This document shows positions 34,061-43,299 of a stretch of 64,000 nt of DNA, in pieces (the stretch's first letter is position 1; each line of letters starts with the position of its first letter). The stretch is from Pontibacter mucosus (GTDB lineage: Bacteria; Bacteroidota; Bacteroidia; Cytophagales; Hymenobacteraceae). The notes beneath the pieces were generated by a model. That model ran no database searches. It was not told the origin of the DNA and saw only the letters and a program-made list of their open reading frames with translations. Made by a program: the position numbers and the translations under genes. The stretch covers positions 558,001 through 622,000 of the forward strand of contig NZ_QBKI01000002.1 in the NCBI RefSeq assembly GCF_003054055.1, in the 5' to 3' direction.

Positions 34061-34744
34061 ATGGACAGATACTATGAAAACGACAACCGCCAGCGCAAAA
34101 ACCACTACGCCGATTTCGACGAGCATGGCAACCCGCTGACCGGTAACCGCAACAGTTTATCCCGCCGCAACCCGGAAGGCAACTATGGCAGCGGCATGTA
34201 TGAGCGCGATGATCGAAGGCGCGGAGAGTATACTACCCACTCGGCACGAGCCTACGGCGACATGAGCCACGGCACCCGTTATGGTGAGGGCGGCAGTTAC
34301 GAAGGCGGAGGTTCTGCTTACGGGCATTCTTACTACGGCTTGTCCGGCCAGCAGGGGCCGCGCATCACGCAGCACGACAGGGGCTGGAGCGAGAGCCGCC
34401 AGTACGATGCCTACGGCGACTCCAGGCACTACCAGAACCGCGACCAGCGCTTCAGCGACAGCTTCGGGCGCAGCAGCGACGGTGGCTACATCAACGAGGG
34501 AAGGCGGGACGATAACCGCCGCCGCAACCACCCCGGCCACTACGACGACAGCTACCAGAGCTACCGCAGCTCCGGCTACGACCGCAGCTATGAGGATTTC
34601 CGGGGCACCGGCTACGGCTCCACGGAATACGACAACCGCGACAGGGACCGCATGCGTAGCCTCCGCGGCAACCGTGACAGTGACTGGGAAGGAGAGCATA
34701 CCTACACCGCACACAACCGCTTCAACAGCGGGCAGGACTGGTAA
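34061..34744 (+). CDS. Disordered Arg/Asp/Tyr/Gly/Ser-rich protein
   Basis: 227 residues, not recognised. Almost no hydrophobic residues; dense in Arg, Asp, Tyr, Ser, Gly and His with repeats such as YDRSYEDFRGTGYGSTEYDNRDRDR and YGDSRHYQNRDQRFSD. No signal peptide or membrane span. Mixed-charge, tyrosine- and arginine-rich composition is typical of proteins that condense or bind nucleic acid, which is only an inference. Codon use and GC are like the neighbours, and the opposite-strand frames are shadows. The start ATG follows CTGACGCA. Confidence 0.65.
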   Translation: MDRYYENDNRQRKNHYADFDEHGNPLTGNRNSLSRRNPEGNYGSGMYERDDRRRGEYTTHSARAYGDMSHGTRYGEGGSYEGGGSAYGHSYYGLSGQQGPRITQHDRGWSESRQYDAYGDSRHYQNRDQRFSDSFGRSSDGGYINEGRRDDNRRRNHPGHYDDSYQSYRSSGYDRSYEDFRGTGYGSTEYDNRDRDRMRSLRGNRDSDWEGEHTYTAHNRFNSGQDW

Positions 34745-34778
34745 GGCCGTTTATACTTTTGATATTTTACAAGGAGAC

Positions 34779-34819
34779 AGCGCCTCCGCCGGAGTATACT
34801 TCAGCGGAGGCGCTTTTTT
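34779..34819 (+). terminator. Intrinsic terminator
   Basis: AGCGCCTCCGC (34779-34789) pairs with GCGGAGGCGCT (34804-34814); TTTTTT at 34814-34819. TATACTT lies in the loop. Confidence 0.85.
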
Positions 34820-34908
34820 ATGTTTTATACTTTTGCAGAGGTTTATACTTTTATACTTGAAGTGAGTGAGCTATACTTGAAACTATTGAGCTAAACGTAA
34901 TAAAGTGG

Positions 34909-34957
34909 CCCTCGCTCGCCTCCGGCGAGTGTGAGTTATCTATTGGCCTCTGGCCGC
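34909..34957 (+). repeat. Double-hairpin repeat, copy 1
   Basis: Hairpin 1 is CTCGCCTCCGGCGAG; after GTGTGAGTTATC a second hairpin TGGCCTCTGGCC-like follows. Same family as 35021, 48131, 51428 and 51514. Confidence 0.65.
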
Positions 34958-35020
34958 TTATGATTACACTTTATACTGCTATACTTTATACTTGCTGCGT
35001 AGAGTTATACTTGATGTGAG

Positions 35021-35072
35021 ACGTGGCGGGACGCTACCTGATAGCCCACACTCGCCGGAGGCAAGCGAGGGG
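35021..35072 (-). repeat. Double-hairpin repeat, copy 2 (inverted)
   Basis: GTGGCGGGACGC then CTGATAGCCCACACTCG and CTCGCCGGAGGC; reverse orientation of the copies at 34909 and 48131. Confidence 0.7.
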
Positions 35073-35106
35073 TTAACTTAAGTGTATGTTAAGCTCTACA
35101 GCAAAC

Positions 35107-35233
35107 TGTCCCCTTGAGGGGACTACAGGGGTGTAAAGCCAGTAGCAAAAGTTATCTGCTAAACTCTCACACCCCTCCATGAACTGCGTTCGCAAACTAC
35201 GCACTCCCGTGCTCGTTTGTCCTCAAGGGGAGA
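35107..35233. repeat. MITE-like element, copy A
   Basis: Outer inverted repeat TGTCCCCTTGAGGGGA against TGTCCTCAAGGGGAGA; inner inverted repeat AGGGGTGT (35127-35134) against ACACCCCT (35169-35176). The copy at 58486-58612 has the same order and spacing. Confidence 0.65.
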
Positions 35234-35250
35234 CTCTTGCCGTTACAATT

Positions 35251-35301
35251 CTCAACTTTACTGTCATGAATGAGTGTTTTGAGTTAGAGCTTAACTGCCC
35301 T
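35251..35301 (+). repeat. 50-bp module shared with 58417-58469 in inverse orientation
   Basis: Contains CAACTTTACTGTCATGAA and GAGTTAGAGCTTAACTGC; the reverse complement of 58417-58469 matches at most positions. Confidence 0.6.
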
Positions 35302-35522
35302 GCTCTATGAAGGGGCTGGGGGATGAGAATCGTCCTCCGATTCCCCTCCTTAGAGGAGCAGGGTTACACCTTTACCAAAGTAGAGAATCGCAACTTGTGT
35401 TTTATACTTGCCATCGGGAGGATCATCTAATCGCTATACTTCCTTCCATATTTTGCACAGCTAAATCAAGAATCTTTCTGCCCCGGCAAGTATAAGTCTG
35501 CTGAAATACTTAAATTTTGGCT

Positions 35523-36917
35523 ATGAAACGCCTCAACCAGAAAATCACCCTTACGCTGGCCTTTTTGCTCGTCCATACGTTTGCCTGGTCGCAGACGGTG
35601 CCGGAGAAAGTGGCCGCGGCCTACCAGGCCTTTGAGCAGGACCCGCAGCTGCAGAACGCCATCACCTCGCTCTACATCACCGATGCCAAAACCGGCAAGG
35701 TGGTCTTCGACAAGAACAGCCGGATAGGCCTGGCGCCCGCCTCCACCATGAAACTCATCACCAGCATCAGTGCCTACGAGCTGTTGGGCACCGGCTTTAA
35801 GTATGAGACTAAGTTTGCTTACCGCAAGGGGAAAGGCCCGGCGGAGCTGCTTATGCTTCCGGGCGGCGACCCTACGCTGGGCAGCTGGCGCTGGCCCGAA
35901 ACCAAGGAAAGCGCGGTGCTGCAGGGGCTCACAAAGTCTTTGCAAAAAACCGGTGTAAAGAGCTTTAGGAATGTGCTGGTGGCTAACGAGGGCTGGAACG
36001 ATGAAACAGTGCCTGATGGCTGGATGTGGCAGGATATTGCCAACTACTACGGCGCGGGACCGGCCAAGCTGAACTGGCGCGAGAACCAGTATGACGTTAT
36101 ACTTCAATCAGGGACAAAAATCGGCGACCCAGTGGCCATCGTGAAAACGGTGCCTGCGCTGAACGGCTATACCTTGCACTCTGAGCTGACCGCTGCCGCA
36201 GCCGGCACCGGCGACAATGCCTACATCTACTTCCCGCTGAGCACCTCGGCGGCCACCATCCGGGGCACCATTCCGGTAAACGAGCGCAGCTTTAAAATTT
36301 CCGGGGCTATGCCCTCTGCGGCACGCCAGTTTGTGGCTACGCTTTCTGATACACTCCGGACGGTAGGGATTAAGTTGCCTAAATCTGTTACCGAGCATCA
36401 TCTTGCCCTGCCGTATGCGGACTACACGGTCTTCCATACCATCACCTCCCCGCCGCTGGATAGTGTAATTTACTGGTTTAACCGCCGAAGTATAAACCTG
36501 TACGGCGAGGCGCTTGTGAAAACCATTGCCGCCAAACACACGCCCGACAGCCGGACCAGCAACGGTCTGAAGGAAATCCGTGCTTTCTGGAAGGAGCGGG
36601 GCCTGCCGGAAACGGAGCTGAGCATGGTGGATGGCTCCGGCCTTTCGCCGCTAAACCGGGTGACCACGCACGCGCAGGTGCAGCTGCTGCAGCACGCCAG
36701 GTTGCAGCCCTGGTATAACGGAATCTATACTTCGCTGCCCACCTTTAACGGCATGAAGATGAAGAGCGGCACTATCCGCGGCGTGAAGGGCTTCTGCGGC
36801 TATCATAAAAGTGCAGACGGCCAGGAGTATGTTTTCTCCTTTATCGTCAACAATTACAACGGGTCGGCTTCTGCGCTGGTGAAAAAGATGTATAAAGTGC
36901 TGGATGAGCTGAAGTAA
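35523..36917 (+). CDS. dacB: D-alanyl-D-alanine carboxypeptidase/endopeptidase (PBP4, S13 family)
   Basis: 464 residues from ATG 35523 (a TTG two codons earlier is less likely). Signal peptide ending AWSQ. Trims or cleaves peptidoglycan cross-links in the periplasm. Active-site motif SxxK is S74-T75-M76-K77 in APASTMKLI; SxN appears as S-I-N in FNRRSINLYGEAL; the KTG equivalent is KSGT in MKSGTIRGVKGFCGY. The large insertion domain between SxxK and SxN is present, as in PBP4. It is transcribed alone, ending at a 19-bp terminator. Confidence 0.88.
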   Translation: MKRLNQKITLTLAFLLVHTFAWSQTVPEKVAAAYQAFEQDPQLQNAITSLYITDAKTGKVVFDKNSRIGLAPASTMKLITSISAYELLGTGFKYETKFAYRKGKGPAELLMLPGGDPTLGSWRWPETKESAVLQGLTKSLQKTGVKSFRNVLVANEGWNDETVPDGWMWQDIANYYGAGPAKLNWRENQYDVILQSGTKIGDPVAIVKTVPALNGYTLHSELTAAAAGTGDNAYIYFPLSTSAATIRGTIPVNERSFKISGAMPSAARQFVATLSDTLRTVGIKLPKSVTEHHLALPYADYTVFHTITSPPLDSVIYWFNRRSINLYGEALVKTIAAKHTPDSRTSNGLKEIRAFWKERGLPETELSMVDGSGLSPLNRVTTHAQVQLLQHARLQPWYNGIYTSLPTFNGMKMKSGTIRGVKGFCGYHKSADGQEYVFSFIVNNYNGSASALVKKMYKVLDELK

Positions 36918-36944
36918 GAGCTTGCCAAAGTATAACTAAAGTAT

Positions 36945-36985
36945 AAACGCCAGCGCCCCTGCATACTGCAGGGGCGCTGGCGTTT
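36945..36985. terminator. Bidirectional terminator, 19-bp perfect stem
   Basis: Arms 36945-36963 and 36967-36985 with a three-base loop; core GCCAGCGCCCCTGC. A- and T-rich flanks and AAGTATA on both sides. Serves dacB and the convergent gene at 37001. Confidence 0.85.
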
Positions 36986-37000
36986 TAAGTATAGCAGGCC

Positions 37001-37333
37001 TTAGCCTCGCTTTTTAGTGTCCTCGTTGCTTTTGTGGGTTTTCAGCGTACTGGCGTTGGGCTGGTTGTTTCTGAACTCCTTGTCGGTGCTGTCTGCGCCA
37101 CGCGTGGTGGTGCTGGGGTTAGCGTTAGAGCCCTGCGGGCTGTTCTGGTTTGGGGTGGCTTTGCCTTTTTTGGCGCCGCCACTGCTGCCCTCACGGCTGG
37201 GTTTGTTCTCGCCGCGGGTATTATCCGCACCGCCAGCCACCGGGCCTGTTTGGGTACCCTTGCCCAGTCCGCTCACGCCTTCACCTTTTCTTGAATTCGG
37301 GTCTTCTGAGATATTTCGGTTGTTACTGCTCAT
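37001..37333 (-). CDS. Low-complexity hydrophilic protein
   Basis: 110 residues if started at ATG 37333 (MSSNNRNISEDPNSRKGEG); an upstream ATG at 37366 would add 11 residues. Rich in Asn, Ser, Gly, Thr and Lys, with no hydrophobic core and predicted disorder. It resembles small stress-related hydrophilic proteins found near such genes in this group, but I do not recognise a family. Stands alone between convergent dacB and a 298-base gap. Confidence 0.55.
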   Translation of the reverse strand: MSSNNRNISEDPNSRKGEGVSGLGKGTQTGPVAGGADNTRGENKPSREGSSGGAKKGKATPNQNSPQGSNANPSTTTRGADSTDKEFRNNQPNASTLKTHKSNEDTKKRG

Positions 37334-37631
37334 AGTCTGTTTTCTTCTTAGTGATACATCGTTCATCTACCCGTTTGGGTAAATTAGTTGTACGGAGGAT
37401 AAGAAGGGTTAGGTTAAGAAAAGTGTACAAATACTGCCAGCTTACAAGTACAAGACTGGCATAGGAGAGGGACCAAAACAGGAGTATGCCCAGAGGTTTT
37501 TGGACGTTGGGGCCTGCTGTATGAGTCAACTTATTGGCCGTATACAGTGCATAGAACCTTCTTTAAAAAGAAGAGTTTAAGGATAAGCTGATGGAGGGAT
37601 TTTCTTCCATAGAGGCGGTTGTGTGTAGGCT

Positions 37632-40600
37632 ATGAAATGGCACCCTTTTGTTAAGTTCTTCCTGCTGATCCTGGGACTGATCATCGTATCCGTTCTGGCA
37701 GCTTTGCTTTTGCTACCACCGCTTTACGAGGGAAAAGCACAGGCCTATCTCAAGGCAAAAATCACCAATGAAACAGGCTTGGCGCTGTCACCTTTCCAGA
37801 CGGAAATCTCCAGCTGGAAGAACTTTCCATCCATGACGGTTTCCCTCCACAACATCGCTTTAGTGGATACTGCACACGCCGAGCCCCTGGAGGTGCTGGC
37901 TGCCAGGCATGTGGAGGTGCTCTTGCCTATACTGCAACTACCTTACAGCGGTATCCGGGTGAGTGAGGTGTACCTGGATGGCGTGTCCTTTCACCAGCGG
38001 GTAGATTCGGCCGGGAATAAAATCAGCCTTATCTTCAGGAAGAAGAACAAGGAAAATGCTGACCCTGATGAGCTATCGATGCGCATCCGGAAAGTAGTTA
38101 TCCGAAACTCCAGCATACTTAGCGAGAATTACTTCAAGCAAAGCGCCTTTTCCCTGCAGTTGATCGACTCCGAACTAACTGCCGAAGTAAAAGAAGGCCT
38201 CCTGGAAATTCAGGGAAAGCTTGAGGGCCGGATTAACCACATCTCCAGCAAGGACCTGCACCTGTTCCGGGACAACGAGTTCACCGCCGATGCCTCTTAT
38301 ACATTTGACCTTCGGAAAAAGCAGGGAACGATACAGGAAAGCCGGGCCATGCTTAATGGAAACGAAGTGCTGATTTCCGGCACGCACCAAAAGGCTGCCT
38401 CCGGCCTTGGCTCCGAGCTGGATCTCCATTTTAAAGGAACCCAGCCTTTTTTCTTTCTCCTGAACCAGATGGCCGAAGTCCGTTCTATTCCGTTGCTGAA
38501 GCAGGTGGAGAGCGATGGCCGTGTGCAGCTGCACTACCACATTGCCGGTCGTTCCGGCCCCATACAGCGCCCCCGAAACAGGCTACACTTTGATCTGGAG
38601 GACGGCAGGCTGCACTGGCCAACTACCCGTTTCACGCTGTCGCACATCCAGATGGCCGGACAGCTGGACAACGGCCCGCAGCACACGCCTGAGTCGAGCT
38701 CTTTTACCCTGCACCGCCTCTCGGCCAGCACCGGCAAGGATAGCCTGCAACTCAGCGCCAGGATCACCAACTTTACCAAACCCTATATCGATGCCCAACT
38801 CAGCGGAAGCTATACGTTGGACAGCCTGGCAGAGGTGCTGCCTCCTGCTTATGTTTCGCTGCCGCGGGGCACGCTTGCCGGCAACGTGGCCATCAAGGGC
38901 AACCTGCATGCTAGCAAGGATCGCCGGCAGGAGCAGGATCTGAAATGGCAGGGCGTGATAAGCCTGCACGAGGTGGGGTTCCAACCGGCAAAGCTGACCG
39001 TTCCCTGCACCGAGGTAAACGGTGAGGCCAGGCTGGCGGGCAATGAGCTGCGGCTGCACCAGATGCGCGGCAAGTTGGGAGGAAAACCTTTCAGGGTAGA
39101 GGGTTCTTTAAAAGATGCGATGAACTATTTGTTGGGCCAGCACGAAACCGTTTCGGTGGACGGGGCTGTCATGCTGCAGCAGGTGAAAACAGATTGGATA
39201 AAATTAAAGCAGGAAAGTAGAGCCGTTGCGCCGCGTGAAGCAGTTGCTGCCGGAGATACTTCCACCACCATACTTCCCGCCTTCCTGCGGGTGAACGTGC
39301 GCCTGGTGTGCCAGCAACTGGACCTGCAGAAGACATCTGTTGAGAACATGCGGGCGCGGCTGCGAAGCAATGGCCGACGGGTGACCCTCTCTAATATCGG
39401 CCTGACAACACAAGGCGTAGCGGTTACCGGAAACGTGTCGGTGCCGAACGACAACCGGCAACTGTATGCCGCGGACCTGCAGCTTTCGGCCCGGCTCGAC
39501 TCGCTGGACCTGACAAGTATGGAGCAGGTAAACTCACTGGCCAACGCTACAGGTACTAAAAAAACGGCTGTAGCCAAAGACAAGGGGCTGGAGTACATAC
39601 TTCCCTTACAAAAGGCGCAAATCAACCTGCACGTAAGCCGGATAAACCTGCCGGGGGCGGAAGATTTGGAAGACCTTTCGGTGCAACTAAATAAGAACAA
39701 GGGCCACGTAATGATGCGGGACATGCGCTTCCGCACAACAAAAGGAGGTGCTGCCAGCGCGTACGGCGGCTTCTACCTTGTCAATTCAAAGCCTGTCAGG
39801 CCCTACCTGGATGTAACCATGCAGTATGGCTTTTTGGATCTGCAGGCCTTTATGCAGAACATGGCAGCGCTTAAAACACTCCTTCCGCCTGATGAGCCGG
39901 GCCCCTCTGCGCCACCTACTGTAGATGAAAAAGAAGCGCTCAGGAAGAAGGTGTACGATCTGGGTTTGCACGTGAAGGCGCAGGAACTGAAGTATGAGTA
40001 CCTGACCGGGACAAACCTGGTCATCGACGCCCAAATGAACCGGGAACAGGCGCAGCTGGAAGAGCTGCATCTGAATGCCTTCGGAGGAACGATTCACTCG
40101 CGTGGCGTCATGTACCTCAACGAGCCCACCGACACCATTCCGGTCCGGCTGAAGGCGCAGGTGCAGGACATTGATTTAGAGCAACTGTTTGCCTTTGCCG
40201 AGCAGATGGAGCTGGACGTGCTGGGCAGCCAGAACATAAAAGGAACGGCAGACTGCTACGTGACCGTCTTCACCAAGCTGGACCAGACCTTTACGCCGGG
40301 CTTCGACCAGACGGTGGCTTATTCCCGGGCCACCTTCCAGGATATGGAGCTAATCGACGTAAAACCCATACAGGAGGCGCTCGGCTTTATGCGGAAAGAG
40401 CGGACCGGGCACCTGTTTTTTGAGGATGTGGATGCAGACTTTGTGCTCTACAAAAACAAGTTTGTCGCACCCGGCTTCAGCCTGAACAACAACCTGTCGG
40501 CGTTCGACCTGCGGGGTTCCTACACGATGAAAGGCGCTGCCAACCTGAGCCTGGATGTGAATGTTTTCGACATCCTGTTCGGGAACAACGAGCGCCGCAT

Positions 40601-40802
40601 CGAAAAAATACAGGAAGACTCGCTGTCTTTAAATAACAACCAGAGCAAACAGCACCTGCTGCTGGTGCGGGAAGCGGAAAAGTATAAAGTAAAGCTCAGT
40701 AACCGCAAGGAAAGAGAGGATATCTCGCTGGTGCTGCGCAACGAGTTTCTGGACGTGCTGCGGCAATACCAGATAGACACCGCCTTCTCCGAAATCAAAT
40801 GA
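37632..40802 (+). CDS. AsmA-like family protein
   Basis: 1056 residues. One N-terminal membrane anchor (about 7-27) and a very long periplasmic part of repeated beta strands. AsmA N-terminal features appear at 30-140 (LSPFQTEISSWKNFPSMTVSLHNIALVD) and an AsmA-like C-terminal region at about 860-1010 (IKGTADCYVTVFTKLDQTFTPGFDQTVAYSRATFQDMEL). Relatives (AsmA, TamB, YhdP) act in lipid transport to, or maintenance of, the outer membrane. Single gene; only one AAGTATA in 3.2 kb, at 40679. Confidence 0.82.
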   Translation: MKWHPFVKFFLLILGLIIVSVLAALLLLPPLYEGKAQAYLKAKITNETGLALSPFQTEISSWKNFPSMTVSLHNIALVDTAHAEPLEVLAARHVEVLLPILQLPYSGIRVSEVYLDGVSFHQRVDSAGNKISLIFRKKNKENADPDELSMRIRKVVIRNSSILSENYFKQSAFSLQLIDSELTAEVKEGLLEIQGKLEGRINHISSKDLHLFRDNEFTADASYTFDLRKKQGTIQESRAMLNGNEVLISGTHQKAASGLGSELDLHFKGTQPFFFLLNQMAEVRSIPLLKQVESDGRVQLHYHIAGRSGPIQRPRNRLHFDLEDGRLHWPTTRFTLSHIQMAGQLDNGPQHTPESSSFTLHRLSASTGKDSLQLSARITNFTKPYIDAQLSGSYTLDSLAEVLPPAYVSLPRGTLAGNVAIKGNLHASKDRRQEQDLKWQGVISLHEVGFQPAKLTVPCTEVNGEARLAGNELRLHQMRGKLGGKPFRVEGSLKDAMNYLLGQHETVSVDGAVMLQQVKTDWIKLKQESRAVAPREAVAAGDTSTTILPAFLRVNVRLVCQQLDLQKTSVENMRARLRSNGRRVTLSNIGLTTQGVAVTGNVSVPNDNRQLYAADLQLSARLDSLDLTSMEQVNSLANATGTKKTAVAKDKGLEYILPLQKAQINLHVSRINLPGAEDLEDLSVQLNKNKGHVMMRDMRFRTTKGGAASAYGGFYLVNSKPVRPYLDVTMQYGFLDLQAFMQNMAALKTLLPPDEPGPSAPPTVDEKEALRKKVYDLGLHVKAQELKYEYLTGTNLVIDAQMNREQAQLEELHLNAFGGTIHSRGVMYLNEPTDTIPVRLKAQVQDIDLEQLFAFAEQMELDVLGSQNIKGTADCYVTVFTKLDQTFTPGFDQTVAYSRATFQDMELIDVKPIQEALGFMRKERTGHLFFEDVDADFVLYKNKFVAPGFSLNNNLSAFDLRGSYTMKGAANLSLDVNVFDILFGNNERRIEKIQEDSLSLNNNQSKQHLLLVREAEKYKVKLSNRKEREDISLVLRNEFLDVLRQYQIDTAFSEIK

Positions 40803-40971
40803 TTCTCTCCTGATTTTATTCGTTCCTGTTGTTCCTGTTATTTTTTGATAAAAAGCTGAGGCCAAGCAGGTTGTGCCTTAACTTAATTTCTGCAACATAC
40901 GTTTATAGTGCTATGTAAATATTCTGTGATGAATTGTGTATTTGCAGTGTACTTAAGTTAAAACCACACAT

Positions 40972-41397
40972 ATGGAAAGATTTTTAGGGAATTACAGCCC
41001 GCATTTGTATGCGCTGCTGCGCATTGTGGCCGGGCTCTTGTTTGCCATGCACGGCACCCAGAAACTGTTCGGCTGGCCAGGGGATGGAGACACCGTGGAA
41101 CTAGCCTCCCTAATGGGGCTGGCCGGCATTATCGAGTTGGTGGGCGGGCTGATGATCGCCTTTGGTTTCCTGACCAGCTGGGCCGCGTTTATCGCCAGCG
41201 GCGAGATGGCCGTGGCATACTTTATGGCCCATGCGCCGCAGGCCTTATGGCCGGTCGAGAACCAGGGCGAGTTGTCATTGCTTTACTGCTTCCTGTTTCT
41301 GTACATGGCAGCCCGGGGCTCCGGCATCTGGAGCGTAGACGCGGCCAGGGGCCGGCGGCCTGTCACGGCGGCGGGTGCACGGCCTACTTATAATTAG
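40972..41397 (+). CDS. DoxX family membrane protein
   Basis: 141 residues with four predicted membrane spans. LLRIVAGLLFAMHGTQKLFGWPG and GLAGIIELVGGLMIAFGFLTSWAAFIASGEMAVAYF are the DoxX/YphA pattern. Expected in the inner membrane; some relatives join thiol or oxidative stress complexes. MsrB, a methionine sulfoxide repair enzyme, follows 164 bases later, which fits a redox link but does not prove one. Confidence 0.82.
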   Translation: MERFLGNYSPHLYALLRIVAGLLFAMHGTQKLFGWPGDGDTVELASLMGLAGIIELVGGLMIAFGFLTSWAAFIASGEMAVAYFMAHAPQALWPVENQGELSLLYCFLFLYMAARGSGIWSVDAARGRRPVTAAGARPTYN

Positions 41398-41411
41398 GTT
41401 AGCCAATAGGT

Positions 41412-41444
41412 TAGCCTAATCCTGTGGCTGAACCCATTAGGCTA
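41412..41444. repeat. Small hairpin between doxX and msrB
   Basis: TAGCCTAAT (41412-41420) and ATTAGGCTA (41436-41444), surrounded by further TAGCCAAT-type words. Possible weak terminator. Confidence 0.45.
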
Positions 41445-41561
41445 TAGGCTTTAGCCAATCACAAGGCAAGTCCTGCACTTACATGTATGGCAGAAGAAAA
41501 AAAGGAGGCAGAGAACTTGGGAGGTGATTAACATCGTTAGCGGGGTAAAGTCTTATAAACG

Positions 41562-42014
41562 ATGCTTCGCTGGAAAGATATTATTTACTACGCCAAATAC
41601 AGTAATCCGGAGCCTGCCAGAAGAGTAGAGAAAACGGAGGAGGAGTGGCGACAGCTGCTGAAGCCCTTGCAGTACCTAATCCTGCGGAAGAAAGAAACAG
41701 AACCTCCTTACCGGAATGCCTACTGTCGGTCGTATGAGCCCGGGCAATACACGTGTGCCGGGTGCGGGAGCCTGTTGTTCCATGCCAGTGAAAAGTACCA
41801 CGCTATTTCCGGCTGGCCTAGCTTCACCCAGCCGGCCACCAAGGGGGCCGTAAAGTATGCCTTTGATAACAGCCACCACATGGAGCGCATAGAGGTGCGC
41901 TGCAATGTGTGCGACGGGCACCTGGGGCACGTGTTTCCCGACGGACCCGAACCAGCGGGTGTGCGGTACTGCATCAACTCAGAAAGTTTAATACATAAAA
42001 GTATAAAAAGCTAA
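41562..42014 (+). CDS. msrB: Peptide-methionine (R)-S-oxide reductase
   Basis: 150 residues. Reduces methionine-R-sulfoxide in proteins. Zinc site C65-x2-C68 (CAGCG) and C114-x2-C117 (CNVCDGHLGHVFPDGP). The catalytic cysteine is C137 in VRYCINS. No signal peptide, so cytoplasmic. C55 in AYCRSY may be the resolving cysteine. Ends in AAAAGTATAAAAAGC, which is Lys-Ser-Ile-Lys-Ser, another motif-shaped coding end. Confidence 0.93.
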   Translation: MLRWKDIIYYAKYSNPEPARRVEKTEEEWRQLLKPLQYLILRKKETEPPYRNAYCRSYEPGQYTCAGCGSLLFHASEKYHAISGWPSFTQPATKGAVKYAFDNSHHMERIEVRCNVCDGHLGHVFPDGPEPAGVRYCINSESLIHKSIKS

Positions 42015-42099
42015 TAAATTTAGTAAACAGGTCGTTTTTGCGCTTCTTTAGAACCTTATTTCTTGTTTTTGCGTAAAAAATTAGCAAAAACAGAGGGTT

Positions 42100-42468
42100 A
42101 TGAAGTTAAAGATAGATGAAAAACCATTTCTGCCAGAGGGCCGACACGTGGTGAAAATAACGGAAGTAGAAGAAGGCAGAAGCGAAAACAAGGACATCCC
42201 GTTCATCAATTGCCGTTTAGAAAATGAGGATGGTTTTGTGAACCAGCGCTTTTACCTGAGCGAGCCAGGGCAGCCGATACTGGCCTCTTTTCTGAAGGCG
42301 CTCGGCATCGACAAACAGGAGGTAGACTCGAAGGAACTTAAGGGCAAGAGCCTTTCCGTGGAAGTGGAAGAACGCACCTATGAAGATGCGGAAGGCAAAG
42401 AAAAAACGATCAAACAAGCCACGCACTTTGAGGCAGTTGGCAAAGCTAATACCTCGAATAGAATTTAA
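42100..42468 (+). CDS. Hypothetical protein, possibly DUF669-like
   Basis: 122 residues. Starts MKLKIDEKPFLPEGRHVVKITEVEEGRSENKDIPFINCRLENEDG. This resembles the opening of DUF669-type proteins found next to phage recombination genes, but no phage genes are nearby and the match is from memory. Cytoplasmic, acidic, no membrane span. Followed by a perfect terminator at 42488, so a single-gene unit. Confidence 0.55.
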   Translation: MKLKIDEKPFLPEGRHVVKITEVEEGRSENKDIPFINCRLENEDGFVNQRFYLSEPGQPILASFLKALGIDKQEVDSKELKGKSLSVEVEERTYEDAEGKEKTIKQATHFEAVGKANTSNRI

Positions 42469-42487
42469 AAGTACCTTAATATCTAGT

Positions 42488-42514
42488 AAAGAAGGAGCCT
42501 GGTGCTCCTTCTTT
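42488..42514 (+). terminator. Intrinsic terminator
   Basis: AAAGAAGGAGC (42488-42498) pairs with GCTCCTTCTTT (42504-42514), loop CTGGT, followed by TGCTTTTGG. Confidence 0.8.
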
Positions 42515-42590
42515 TGCTTTTGGTCCCTGCTGCAGGTGCAGGCAGATACAGCGTATGATAAGGAGGGAATCCGAATTTCAACACGTGGAT

Positions 42591-43283
42591 ATGGTAGCAG
42601 CAGAACACAACTATAAAACAGGCCGGCTAACGGCAAGGCCGGGAGCAGTTCCTGAAAGCGGTAAGAAGTCCACAGGAGTGCAGCCACTTCCTGTACATGA
42701 GCAGAAGGCGGGCCTGCTTTATGTGCCGCAGCAGTATAATCCCGGCAAACCCGCCGCGCTGGCCGTGATGTTGCATGGCGCTGGTGCCCCCGCTGCGCAA
42801 GGGCTGTCGCTGCTCCGAAGCTACGCCGACGAATCTAACATGCTCCTGGTAGCCCCTGCTGCCACTGCTTACTCCTGGGACATCATTGCCAGCCGAAAAT
42901 TCGGCCCGGATATCGCCATCCTGGAGGAGGCCCTGCACGCTGTGTTTGAGAACTATGCGATAAATCCTGAGCGCATCGCCATCGGCGGCTTTTCGGATGG
43001 AGCCTCTTATGCCCTCTCTGTTGGCCTCACCAACGGCGACCTGTTTACGCACATCATTGCTTTTTCACCTGGCTTTGTCCACACGCCGGAAAACAGAGGT
43101 AAGCCAAAAGTATACCTCTCTCACGGCATCCACGATCAGGTGTTACCCATAGACCCCTGCGGCAGGCGCATTGTGCCCCAGCTTAAGCGGCTTGGCCTGG
43201 AGGTAAATTACAAGGAGTTTGACGGCAGGCACGAACTGCCTGCGGACATAGCCAAAGCCGCCGTAACGTGGTTTATGGGTTGA
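42591..43283 (+). CDS. Alpha/beta hydrolase (phospholipase/carboxylesterase-like)
   Basis: 230 residues from ATG 42591; an ATG at 42555 would add 12. The later start is preferred because HNYKTGRLTARPG should lie near the N-terminus. Catalytic triad: S135 in GGFSDGAS, D182 in HGIHDQVLP, H214 in DGRHELP. The oxyanion region is VMLHGAG. Fits esterases of short-chain or polyester substrates. No signal peptide. The gene lies 16 bases before the next, so they may be cotranscribed. Confidence 0.75.
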   Translation: MVAAEHNYKTGRLTARPGAVPESGKKSTGVQPLPVHEQKAGLLYVPQQYNPGKPAALAVMLHGAGAPAAQGLSLLRSYADESNMLLVAPAATAYSWDIIASRKFGPDIAILEEALHAVFENYAINPERIAIGGFSDGASYALSVGLTNGDLFTHIIAFSPGFVHTPENRGKPKVYLSHGIHDQVLPIDPCGRRIVPQLKRLGLEVNYKEFDGRHELPADIAKAAVTWFMG

Positions 43284-43299
43284 ATGACAAACATGTATC

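Larger units (their letters stand above)
34745..35522. other. Repeat-rich intergenic region
   Basis: 778 bases without a convincing gene. It holds the terminator at 34779, about ten AAGTATA words (dense at 34826-35010), two double-hairpin repeats, a MITE-like element and a further palindrome module at 35303-35396 (GGGGCTGG...CCCCTCCTTAGAGGAG). A 62-codon frame at 35307 lies within repeats. Confidence 0.75.

Noticed and set aside
34752..34835. TACTTTTG words as promoters
   Set aside because: They match TAnnTTTG only because AAGTATA words with extra T and G do so; no upstream TTG at the right spacing, and no gene follows within 600 bases.
35307..35495. 62-codon frame on the plus strand
   Set aside because: It lies in dispersed repeats and its product has no recognisable features.
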